Origin: Symsagittifera roscoffensis
Taxonomy: Eukaryota; Xenacoelomorpha; Acoela; Convolutidae
Assembly (NCBI RefSeq): GCF_963678635.1
Contig: NC_087062.1
Location: 1,672,001 to 1,736,000 of the forward strand
Direction of reading: 5' to 3'
Length of the DNA: 64,000 nt
The position numbers and the translations under genes were made by a program. Shown in pieces: positions 20,992 to 28,971 of this stretch. The first letter of the stretch is position 1. Every line of letters begins with the position of its first letter. A model generated the notes under the pieces. It did no database searches. It saw only the letters and a list, made by a program, of their open reading frames with translations, and was not told the origin of the DNA.

Positions 20992-23805
20992 CTATTTTGG
21001 GTTCTTCTCTTCACCCGTCATGTGCCGATTCTGCATCATGAGGTATTGCACTAACAACGTCTTCAACCCCGCGGCACACTTGTAGGAGTAGGTTTCGATA
21101 CTCGAGTGGACTTTCCCCATTGACAGGGGCTCCCCATATTCCATCAATCGATGAAACGACACCAATTCCCCATGGGTCAAGAGTACTAGTGCCAGATACC
21201 CATCAACCCGAAGTGTCTCTCCTCCTCGACTAAACATGTACGCTGGGCCCATGTTGAACAAATATCTGGGGTAGACCAGATATAAAGCCAAGAGCAGGCT
21301 GATGGGCATGCCCAGTATCTCCTGCACGAAGGCTCCAAAGATAGTCGCTGTGGTGCCGTACATTCCTGCCATGAATTCTTTCCCCCAGCAGGGACTCAAG
21401 AACTTAAGAATCTCATCATCCCTTCTAGTCCTCAGCTCACCCTCGGCGTGCTCTCTCCAGAACCCTCCAATCGTCACTTCAATGGCGGCCGAGACAAATC
21501 TAGCCACCGTCATCTCTCTTCCTTCGGCCAACTCCAGTTGTTTCTCCAGAAAACTCCAGACTTGTTTCACGAGGGGTGGTGCTTCCTCCCTCGTCTTATT
21601 CGTGGCGTTCTCCAGCCTTTGTGTCAAAAATGGCCACCAGCCATTCTCTTGCGTCAGGCGATATTTCATCGACTCTAATTGCTTCTCCGTGTCGGCCACA
21701 TTTTTTCTCTCGTTGCTCGGACCTCTAGACTTGCCGGTGGAATTCGTGATCTTCACCTCCATGCTCCGAATCCACAAGCTGTCCGTCAATTGGCTTATCG
21801 CCGGGTGATCGTCCCCGATGACTGGGCTGAACTTAAGTTGTCTGGCAAAGTTCGATATCTCTAGCAAGAGCACCTCGTCCAATACGATCAGGATGTCGAC
21901 TAATCCATAAAAGCCCCTCAGTGCATGAGATATGTCCGCCCATGCCGCTGCCAATTCTGACTTGCGGAGCCTCAGGTTCGATGGCTCCAATTCCCGATTG
22001 GGGGCTGCCATTAGAATCCGCCATTCGTTTCCCTCTGCTATTAGGATCAAGACCGCGTACACGAATTGTAGGGCGGGTGGCATATTCGCGTATCCAGGGG
22101 ATGTGGTGAACACCACCTTCGTCTTGGATCCAAATCTCGAGACAACATTCTCTTGCACTTCATTCATTGCTGCAAACAACGTCTGAATGGCTTCCCATAT
22201 CTTCCTCGATGTTGGTTCATTGCCCTTCAGCTGCTCAAGAAGTCCCGTCGCGTGCAGATGGTCATTCATTCCTGCAAACAATAGCAGCTCAGGCTCACAG
22301 GGCATCTCTGACCTTATTGCCACCACTAGAGTTAACATCTGGTTTAGTTCAGCTCCTGGCAAAGAGTATATCAGAGTCTCCGGCCAGAACAGCTTAGGAG
22401 ACGTCCCTTCGAAGTCTGATCCCGCCACAATGACTACCCTCGCAGCAGCTGGATCTGCTCTATCGTAAACTGCCAAGGTTCTGGCCAGCTGGGTGCTCCC
22501 ACAGGGCTTCCCGTACCTGGGATCTTCCGCCAATTTTGAGCCTTCGTAAGCGGCATCTGGCAATTCCATTCCCTCCGGATTCAGCAGCTTGTCCACCACC
22601 TTCAACTGTGCCGGGGTCGCCAACCTGATCCTGGCGATGCTCGTTTGGTGTTTGGGGGGTTCTGCTATGAGTCCAGGACTCCCCAGCAGCTTGAGAGGTC
22701 TGTAGTTGATGGGTCCCATGATCGCTTTTGTGGGAATTCCGGTCAGTTCTGCGGTCTCCATCAGTTTTGTTCTCGAGAAGTGCGCCTCATGAGCTTTCAA
22801 CCAGTCCACGCAATGATGTCTGTTTAAGTCTTCGTGCGACACTCGTTCAATACCCAGAGTCTCCGCCAATTCCCGCCTGCATTCCAAACCCTCCAGGTCC
22901 AGTCCTTTCACCTTCTCAGGATATCTCAAGCGGGCGGTCTCCATAGGCCTCTTTTCCCGCTTGCTCTCTGCCACTACCACTGAGGATATCGCCGAGCCTG
23001 GAGGTGTTGATGACGTCACCTCCTCAGACTCCATCGGCGTGGCACTCTGCAATCTGGCCTGGTTGCTCCTCGAGCCGTCTCTAGTGTCGACCCTCGGTCC
23101 CAAGCGACCAGACAAGGCCCTTGAGGCAAGGAATGGTGGGTTCGGAGGTGGCCCTAATGTGAATTGGGCTGTCTCTAGCAGATCCGCCTCTGGCGTGTTT
23201 ATGTGTCCTTGAAAGACGTCATTCAGCCACTCTGCTCCCCTCGGTCTATCGAAATGGATTCCATCATTGGAGGTGTCCTCAGGGAATCCCGCTTGCTCCA
23301 TGCGCTCCGCCACGTCCAACAGTCCGACGGGGAGCACACTCTTCCGGTGGATTTCTCGGATCACCCTGTTTAGGTTCCGCACCTTCTCGTTCATCTCCAA
23401 GGCGTGCTGATCGAACATCATGTTGTAAGGGACAGTACATACTGTCAACAGGATGGGGTCCATCTGGATCCTCAGCTCCTCAAGAAGGCAGCTCATCTTG
23501 TCGTGCAGCCTCGTTATTTTCCTCGCTTCTCCCCTTGATACATCGTTAGTCCCGATCATCAGGGTCACCGTGTACACTTTAGTCATCCCTAGCATCTCAA
23601 GCGTTGCCAACATCTGTGGCGTGGCAGCTCCAGCGAAACTCAAGATTCCTGTCGGCCAGTGCGATTGGATCCGGGTCAACACCCGCACCAGGCTGTCCCC
23701 TATGATTAGGTTGACCGCACCTTCTGGCACACGGGGTGGCGCAAGATATTCCACCCAGGCTGCATCATGAAAGCAGCCCTCCTGGCTTTCTGTTCCGCAT
23801 TCCAA
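20992..23805 (-). CDS. Element B ORF with SGNH/GDSL hydrolase domain plus second SGNH-like domain, 937 aa
   Basis: The N-terminal domain (residues about 30-200) has the SGNH esterase block residues in order: IIGDSLVRV with nucleophile Ser38, FAGAAT with Gly59, IGTNDVS with Asn87, and NDGIHFD with Asp181 and His184. All four named positions are present, so an active esterase or lipase-like fold is likely. After a disordered linker and a mixed region, residues about 455-640 look like a second, degenerate copy: VVIVAGSDFEG (Ser displaced), SLPGAE (Gly484) and FAGMNDHLH (Asn514). The C-terminus has a hydrophobic stretch around EILGMPISLLLALYLVYPR that might be membrane-associated. SGNH esterases are known in ORF1 of CR1-type LINEs and in viral haemagglutinin-esterases; their presence in a Ty3/gypsy element is unusual. 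The ORF overlaps the preceding one by 100 nt in the -1 frame. Confidence 0.85.
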   Translation of the reverse strand: MECGTESQEGCFHDAAWVEYLAPPRVPEGAVNLIIGDSLVRVLTRIQSHWPTGILSFAGAATPQMLATLEMLGMTKVYTVTLMIGTNDVSRGEARKITRLHDKMSCLLEELRIQMDPILLTVCTVPYNMMFDQHALEMNEKVRNLNRVIREIHRKSVLPVGLLDVAERMEQAGFPEDTSNDGIHFDRPRGAEWLNDVFQGHINTPEADLLETAQFTLGPPPNPPFLASRALSGRLGPRVDTRDGSRSNQARLQSATPMESEEVTSSTPPGSAISSVVVAESKREKRPMETARLRYPEKVKGLDLEGLECRRELAETLGIERVSHEDLNRHHCVDWLKAHEAHFSRTKLMETAELTGIPTKAIMGPINYRPLKLLGSPGLIAEPPKHQTSIARIRLATPAQLKVVDKLLNPEGMELPDAAYEGSKLAEDPRYGKPCGSTQLARTLAVYDRADPAAARVVIVAGSDFEGTSPKLFWPETLIYSLPGAELNQMLTLVVAIRSEMPCEPELLLFAGMNDHLHATGLLEQLKGNEPTSRKIWEAIQTLFAAMNEVQENVVSRFGSKTKVVFTTSPGYANMPPALQFVYAVLILIAEGNEWRILMAAPNRELEPSNLRLRKSELAAAWADISHALRGFYGLVDILIVLDEVLLLEISNFARQLKFSPVIGDDHPAISQLTDSLWIRSMEVKITNSTGKSRGPSNERKNVADTEKQLESMKYRLTQENGWWPFLTQRLENATNKTREEAPPLVKQVWSFLEKQLELAEGREMTVARFVSAAIEVTIGGFWREHAEGELRTRRDDEILKFLSPCWGKEFMAGMYGTTATIFGAFVQEILGMPISLLLALYLVYPRYLFNMGPAYMFSRGGETLRVDGYLALVLLTHGELVSFHRLMEYGEPLSMGKVHSSIETYSYKCAAGLKTLLVQYLMMQNRHMTGEEKNPK

Positions 23806-24188
23806 TTCAGCCGATTGTGCCTGTGGTACCTCTTCTCTGTGTTTTTCTTATAACTCGAGATCACGACGCTCCTGACCGGTTGTTCCCTCCAAGTTGGGGG
23901 AAGCTCCGGTCTTGCCGAACTTTCACGACTTCTCTGCCGCAATTTCTCGCCCAGCTCCTTCAGACGCGATAAGCCGCCGCTCACCTGACTGTCACTCGAG
24001 GTCGAGGTTGGGGTATATCCCGGCAGTACCACATCCATCAGTGGGCGTATGGGTTGCGTCTCTAGGCTACGCAAGGAGGACGCTGCTTCATTAGGTATCC
24101 AGACTTCCAATCCCTCACTCATGTGTTCTCGGGCCTCGCGGTCAAGGTTGAACCGTCCTCTTGCCCTGGGGTCTTCATCCACTTCCAC
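23706..24188 (-). CDS. Element B small ORF, 160 aa, bridging coiled-coil and SGNH ORFs
   Basis: This ORF overlaps the coiled-coil ORF upstream by 70 nt and the SGNH ORF downstream by 100 nt, each in the -1 frame. It is basic in its second half (SYKKNTEKRYHRHNRLNWN) with a short helical segment, GGLSRLKELGEKLRQRSRE. No domain was recognised. The double overlap suggests that it is the middle part of one polyprotein decoded by successive frameshifts, or that indels split a longer ORF. Confidence 0.5.
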   Translation of the reverse strand: MEVDEDPRARGRFNLDREAREHMSEGLEVWIPNEAASSLRSLETQPIRPLMDVVLPGYTPTSTSSDSQVSGGLSRLKELGEKLRQRSRESSARPELPPTWREQPVRSVVISSYKKNTEKRYHRHNRLNWNAEQKARRAAFMMQPGWNILRHPVCQKVRST

Positions 24189-24925
24189 TCGCTGGTAACC
24201 ACTCGCTCCTTTGGCCTGGCTCCCTTCTGTGCGTCAAGTTCGCGTTGTCGTTGTTCTATTCTCTCCAACTCCGACTTCAGTTGTTCACAATTCGCGGCAT
24301 TCTCCCGCACCCTTAGCTCCTGCTGATGTTCAGCCTTTAGCATCTCAAGCAACCTCAGAGTCTGATCTCGCTCGTTGACCGCCTGGTCTCTTTCCAGCTG
24401 AACCTTCTCCCGATCCAGCTTTGCCTGATCCCGATCGAGGTTCGCCTTATTCCTTTCCTTTTGCGTCTTCTCGAGCTCTTTCTTTAGAACACCAAGATCC
24501 GGATATGCCTCGGTCGTCTGTTGTGCTCGCGTCATCGATAGCACCTTACTCGAGCTCTGGCCTGTAGATCTTGCTGTTGGCCTAGTTGGTAGTGGGAATT
24601 CCCCTGCGCCATATTCGGTATTGTTACTCAGGCCAGGATTCCTTGCCAAGTCAAAACCCCTTACTCCTCCATCCACATTCCAAGATAACCATCTGGTCTG
24701 TTCTTGGTTTGATATTCCCTCGGTGGTGTAGCCGACCATCAAGACAGCCTCCGTCGCAGACTCCCTGCATTCACCCTGGTCTTCCAACTGGAGGATGGCA
24801 TTCAGCATTACCGCCATTCTCTCGTCTATTTGGGTATAATCCAGGTCCCTCAGGCGTCTGTACAGCTCATCAAGAGTAGGCTTCTTCAGGGCCGCGGGCA
24901 TGTATTTCCAGAATCTGTCTGCCAT
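24119..24925 (-). CDS. Element B coiled-coil ORF, 268 aa
   Basis: It begins MADRFWKYMPAALKKPTLDE. Residues about 145-235 are an almost continuous coiled coil with repeated Lys/Asp/Arg/Gln heptads (LDRDQAKLDREKVQLERDQA). The first 80 residues look folded, with the helix LDELYRRLRDLDYTQIDERM. It resembles a gag- or ORF1-like oligomerisation protein in style, but no homologous family was recognised. It is the first ORF after the 540-nt non-coding gap that follows the macrodomain ORF, so it may start a separate translational or transcriptional unit of the element. Confidence 0.6.
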   Translation of the reverse strand: MADRFWKYMPAALKKPTLDELYRRLRDLDYTQIDERMAVMLNAILQLEDQGECRESATEAVLMVGYTTEGISNQEQTRWLSWNVDGGVRGFDLARNPGLSNNTEYGAGEFPLPTRPTARSTGQSSSKVLSMTRAQQTTEAYPDLGVLKKELEKTQKERNKANLDRDQAKLDREKVQLERDQAVNERDQTLRLLEMLKAEHQQELRVRENAANCEQLKSELERIEQRQRELDAQKGARPKERVVTSEWKWMKTPGQEDGSTLTARPENT

Positions 24926-25463
24926 TCTTGTGACTTCGAGATGTATTCAAGTATGTATTAACCAGCTCAAGAATTACCTTACCGATTCAAGTATGTATTA
25001 ACCAGCTCAAGAATTACCTTACCGACTCAAGTATTACCCAACTCAAGAATTCTCTAGAAATGTTCCCTTGCAAATACTTGCTGTAGGTGTCGATTATCGC
25101 GAGTTCAATCAAGATTTCTCTTTCTGTCTCTCGCTTGAGTATAGTTGGATTTTCAACTTTGTTTTTCAAACTTGATCTGAAAACAGAAACCACATTAAGA
25201 CTTAACATGTCATGCTCCTAACCTAGAAACCCCCCTTTTACCAGTATGGTTAAAATCTTATCATTCTCATTTCACTTAAAACTATTCAATTGGAATTTTC
25301 CTTAAAAGCATGCAGATTCATTTTATGTTTTAGCACCGTTAATTCTTCTAAAATTCAATTGTCATGCCAATCGCGTCTTAAGATCCCTTTACCTGTGCCG
25401 CACCCCAGTACCTAATTCAAGACTCCTCCCTCACGCCCAACTCGAGACCCCCGTGTGCCCAAC
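24926..25463 (-). repeat. Non-coding gap in element B with a 40-bp direct repeat
   Basis: This is the only large gap in the element B coding array. At 24,945-25,055 it contains two exact tandem copies of a 40-bp unit (24,945-24,984 and 24,985-25,024) and a partial third, each carrying CTCAAGAATT. The remainder shows no ORF of note. It may hold a promoter, splice or initiation signal for the second half of the element (inference). Confidence 0.7.
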
Positions 25464-26648
25464 TCAGGCGATGCTCAAGTAGTATTTCTTGTGAAGATAC
25501 ACCATTATCTCAGTTTCCGCGAAGACTACGTGTAGGATAGCGTACAATTCCCTTGAGCCCAGTTTGCCCCTGTTTGGGTCATACACCGGCATCGAGACCT
25601 CCGTTATTCCTCTTTCAATCATGAAGTCTCGTAGTCTTGTTAGTGCCAACATCACGTGTTCGGGATTGATTGTGTTCCTGTCATTGACCCTCGTCACTAG
25701 GAAGCACAGATATTTGCCCGGGACTTGTGCTACTGATGGTGGAAGCGCTGCCATCCCTCCCAGTCCTGGCCTCTGTCTGAACAGAAACTCCACGTTCTGG
25801 TACTCTCTTTTGAAGTCAGCTTCCAATCTTGATTTGAAACTAATGTCCGCCGTGATGCAGATCGCGCTAGTCCTGTTTGACAGGATGAAGTCGCTATCCG
25901 TTATCATGATGTTTTCCGAGTACTCATTGGGTATTTCAAATTTCGTTTTGAAATTCCGACCTATGGTAGGCTCTGGCTCTTCTTCTTCCAGTTCCAATTC
26001 GCTTGTTTCTCTCACTTCCTTGAGCTTCTTTATCATCAAATTTTCGGTGTGGGTAAGTCCTACCCCCACTCCCCGGACAAAAATATTTATCGACGTCTCC
26101 GTCGATGTTGTCGGGTCTGAATTGTCCTGAGGAATGTCCAGTGGCCTGTCTGTTGCCGTCCATCCGAAAAGAGGGTCCTCTGTCTTCATGTAATTTGCCG
26201 CTGATACATCGACTTGTTGAATGCTTTGTCCTTCGCGGCTCTCGTCTTTGACATCGCGTATCCACTCTAGTATCCTCAAGTTCGTGTTCTCCCTCCTCTC
26301 TATCTCACTCTGTTCGAGATCCGTCTCCAATTCTGGTGTCGAGTAGTCTTCCTGCGGATAGTGTCCACCATCGTCAATGACCTGCCATTCCTCTTCGGCT
26401 TCCAGTTCGCCTGTACTCAGTAGTTCCTCGCCCAATTTGTCTGGCTGTATCTTATCGATCAAGAAGTCATCCCCGTATCTGTTGTACCTCATGCCGGTCC
26501 GTTTACGATTGCCAGTCCTGGTTCCCGGTGGTATTGGTCGATCTGGCTCCATCCACTTCGGCACCTCATCTTGCTCCGGGTCGTTCCAGTCTTCTTCTAC
26601 AAACGATCCTGCTTCAGACTCCACTCCTATCTTTTCATTGTCGTTCAT
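25464..26648 (-). CDS. Element B ORF: post-integrase tail plus TARG1-like macrodomain, 394 aa
   Basis: The first part (about residues 30-65) has GTRTGNRKRTGMRYNRYGDD, which resembles the tail that follows integrase in Ty3/gypsy polyproteins. Residues about 250-390 resemble a macrodomain of the OARD1/TARG1 (ADP-ribose hydrolase) type: an ICITADIS start, a KYLCFLVTR strand, a helix ending in a GITEVSMPVYD strand, and a closing helix and strand LYAILHVVFAETEIMVYL. Compared with TARG1 (recalled, not searched), the catalytic Lys aligns with Arg in LVTR, and the Asp-containing Gly-rich loop is replaced by DPNRGKLGS, so hydrolysis may be lost while binding could remain. Its ATG overlaps the stop of the preceding ORF (ATGA). 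Confidence 0.65.
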   Translation of the reverse strand: MNDNEKIGVESEAGSFVEEDWNDPEQDEVPKWMEPDRPIPPGTRTGNRKRTGMRYNRYGDDFLIDKIQPDKLGEELLSTGELEAEEEWQVIDDGGHYPQEDYSTPELETDLEQSEIERRENTNLRILEWIRDVKDESREGQSIQQVDVSAANYMKTEDPLFGWTATDRPLDIPQDNSDPTTSTETSINIFVRGVGVGLTHTENLMIKKLKEVRETSELELEEEEPEPTIGRNFKTKFEIPNEYSENIMITDSDFILSNRTSAICITADISFKSRLEADFKREYQNVEFLFRQRPGLGGMAALPPSVAQVPGKYLCFLVTRVNDRNTINPEHVMLALTRLRDFMIERGITEVSMPVYDPNRGKLGSRELYAILHVVFAETEIMVYLHKKYYLSIA

Positions 26649-27691
26649 TCGTTGTCATTCTTTTGGGCTCTTATTAGGTCTGACAGCCTGTATCTCGCCT
26701 TGACATGCTCCTTTAGCGCCATGATCTGTCCATTCATCTCACCAGGGTTGTGGATGTCATCACTCAGCTTCACGCATATCATCCTTTTCACGATTTTCAT
26801 ATCATCTTCTGGCACCAGATTCGTTCTGACGTTTGAGTTGCATGATAGTTCCCTGAATGGCTTCCTTGAAACCGCAATTTTCTCAAGTTCCTCACCACCT
26901 CGTAGCTCCTGTATGTCTAGATTGTACGTTCCTGAAGATTGATCCGTCTGTAGCTCCTTGTCGTGGTGCCTTGTCTTCTCTTCCGCCAATATCATGCACA
27001 GACTGTCTTGGTTTTCGCTGCTCTCATCCGAGTCTTCATCCCATTCTTCACGCTCCCCGGACAATTTTCCTTCTCCGGTTTCTTCTTCCGTGAACATGGA
27101 ACACTCCCCGGACTCTTGACCTAGTCCCAGGTGTTCAGTATCTTCTTTGAACGTCACTCTCTTCTTCCTAACCTTGGTCTGCTCCAGAATGTTCTCGGGG
27201 ATTTTGTCAACTAGTGACCGCACGACATCTTTGCTGTCAGTGACGCTTCCTCTTGAGGAGTCAGTATTGTTCACTGTTTCTTTTCTCCGAAGTATAGTGA
27301 CTTCCGGTTCCTCTTGACCCTTCTCTTGGATCACGGGCTTCTCATCTGATAGTTTCTCGAGCAACCTCATTAAGTCATCATCTATCTGTGCAGTTCCTGC
27401 TTCTACCTGGTTAAGATCATAGCCTTTTGCCTTGAGCGTCTCCCTCACGATCTTCGACTTTAGTATGATTTCTATCGGAATCCTTCTGCTCTTCTTCCAG
27501 ATGGTATTTTCTGGAGGTTCTTTAGGTAATTCAGGATGATCTTCAATCGGTTTGCCTGATTTGTCCAGCCATCTCGTGAGTGGAAGACTGTCGTACGTTT
27601 CCTTGTCTGTGAAGGAGAAGCCATCTTTGATTTCAGGTCTGTCTGCCTCTTTTTGCTCTTGTCTCTCATAGAACTCCGTCTTCTTACTCAA
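26645..27691 (-). CDS. Element B: linker between RNase H and (missing) integrase, 348 aa
   Basis: In the same frame as RT-RNase H but separated from it by the TGA at 27,716-27,718; the annotated start is a TTG and is arbitrary. The conserved start DKHQNADSLSKKTEFYERQ and the segment YDSLPLTRWLDKSGKP match element A, where the reading is continuous. It continues as an acidic, disordered region. It ends with YRLSDLIRAQKNDNE, a motif that in Ty3/gypsy polyproteins directly precedes the HHCC zinc finger of integrase. The ORF stops there, so the integrase should follow but does not. Confidence 0.75.
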   Translation of the reverse strand: MSKKTEFYERQEQKEADRPEIKDGFSFTDKETYDSLPLTRWLDKSGKPIEDHPELPKEPPENTIWKKSRRIPIEIILKSKIVRETLKAKGYDLNQVEAGTAQIDDDLMRLLEKLSDEKPVIQEKGQEEPEVTILRRKETVNNTDSSRGSVTDSKDVVRSLVDKIPENILEQTKVRKKRVTFKEDTEHLGLGQESGECSMFTEEETGEGKLSGEREEWDEDSDESSENQDSLCMILAEEKTRHHDKELQTDQSSGTYNLDIQELRGGEELEKIAVSRKPFRELSCNSNVRTNLVPEDDMKIVKRMICVKLSDDIHNPGEMNGQIMALKEHVKARYRLSDLIRAQKNDNE

Positions 27692-27715
27692 GCTGTCGGC
27701 ATTCTGATGTTTATC

Positions 27716-28927
27716 TCATGTTCTATGCTCAATTATCATGTTGTATCCGTCCAGGCGAACTATCCACCTCCCAATGTAACTTTGGTCCATTGAGTACGTT
27801 TTCAGCCAGCTCAATGCTCGATTGTCGACTCGCAACTTGAATGGCTCACTGCCCAGGTATGCCCTGTATTTCTCGACAAAGGTAACCACCGCAAACATCT
27901 CTGCTTTCGGTGCTCCGTACTTCATTTCCGTGTCACTCAGGACTTTGCTCCCGTACGCTATTGGTCTCAAGACTGTCTTCCCATTCCATTCTTGTTCTTG
28001 GTGGAGAATCACAGAAATCGCGACTACCGACGCATCCGTGTCCAGCACGTACATCCCTTTCTCAGTCGGCATACCCAGTACTGGTGCCTCACATAGCTCT
28101 TTCTTTATTCTCTGGAATGACTCTTCTGCTGCGTTGTTCCACGTGAACTTCTTGCCCTTGTGTCTCATTAATTGTATCATCGGGTATACCTTGTCCGCAT
28201 AGCCTTTGATGAACTCTCTATAATAGTTAGCGAAACCCAGGAAGCTCATCAACTGGTGCTCTGTCTTCGGTGATTTCCAGGTCAGGACTGCTTCCACGGC
28301 GTCCGTATCAGGTCTGATGCCGTGCTTGTCTACCATCCTGCCCAAGTATTTTATTGAGTCCTTGAGTATCTCGCACTTTGATGGTTTACACTTTAGCCCC
28401 GACCTCTTCATGCATGCAAACACTTCGTCAAGTCTCTCAATGTGGTCTTCCAGTGTTGGCGTCGCTATTACCACGTCATCCACGTAGCACATTACCAGAT
28501 TGCCATACTTCTTCGTCACGCCTATCAGCGCGTGTGCCATCAACCGCTGAAACGTGGCTGTGGCGTTGCAAAGTCCAAACGGCATCCGTTTCCATTGAAA
28601 CAGACCCAACTCGCAGGCAAACCCTGTCTTGTCCCTGTCCTGCTTCCTTAGTGGTACCTGCCAAAAGGCCGAGCCTAAATCAAGAGTCGTAAAAAATTTT
28701 GCATCACCTAACTTCGAGAGGCTCTCATCAATCCTAGGTATGGGATAGGCATCCTTCACCGTGACGGAGTTCAGGTATCGAAAGTCACAACAAAACCTCA
28801 ACTGGTCGCCTTTCTTTTTGGCCATCACTACTCCACACGCCCACGGTGACTTGGATGGTTCTATCATGTCATACTCTAGTAACGTCTCGATTTCTTTTCT
28901 ACACGCGTCCGATTTGTGTGGGGTCAT
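27716..28927 (-). CDS. pol: Element B: reverse transcriptase-RNase H
   Basis: Ty3/gypsy-type RT with domains in order: FRYLNSVTVKDAYPIPRID, TTLDLGSAFWQVPL (first catalytic Asp), FGLCNATATFQRLM, and CYVDDVVIA (catalytic YVDD). The connection LMSFLGFANYYREFIKGYA follows, then RNase H with YVLDTDASVVAIS, KAEMFAVVTFVEKYRAYL and RVDNRALSWL. All RT catalytic residues are intact. The frame is open upstream of the ATG to about 29,010, overlapping the protease ORF, so expression from gag-pro would need a -1 shift within about 40 nt. It ends in a TGA at 27,716-27,718 where element A has an Arg codon (CGT), so the stop is probably a CGA-to-TGA mutation. Confidence 0.95.
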   Translation of the reverse strand: MTPHKSDACRKEIETLLEYDMIEPSKSPWACGVVMAKKKGDQLRFCCDFRYLNSVTVKDAYPIPRIDESLSKLGDAKFFTTLDLGSAFWQVPLRKQDRDKTGFACELGLFQWKRMPFGLCNATATFQRLMAHALIGVTKKYGNLVMCYVDDVVIATPTLEDHIERLDEVFACMKRSGLKCKPSKCEILKDSIKYLGRMVDKHGIRPDTDAVEAVLTWKSPKTEHQLMSFLGFANYYREFIKGYADKVYPMIQLMRHKGKKFTWNNAAEESFQRIKKELCEAPVLGMPTEKGMYVLDTDASVVAISVILHQEQEWNGKTVLRPIAYGSKVLSDTEMKYGAPKAEMFAVVTFVEKYRAYLGSEPFKLRVDNRALSWLKTYSMDQSYIGRWIVRLDGYNMIIEHRT

Positions 28928-28971
28928 GCGCCTCGCCCCCTCCCTGTGTGGTACCGCGTTTTCCTCAAGTT

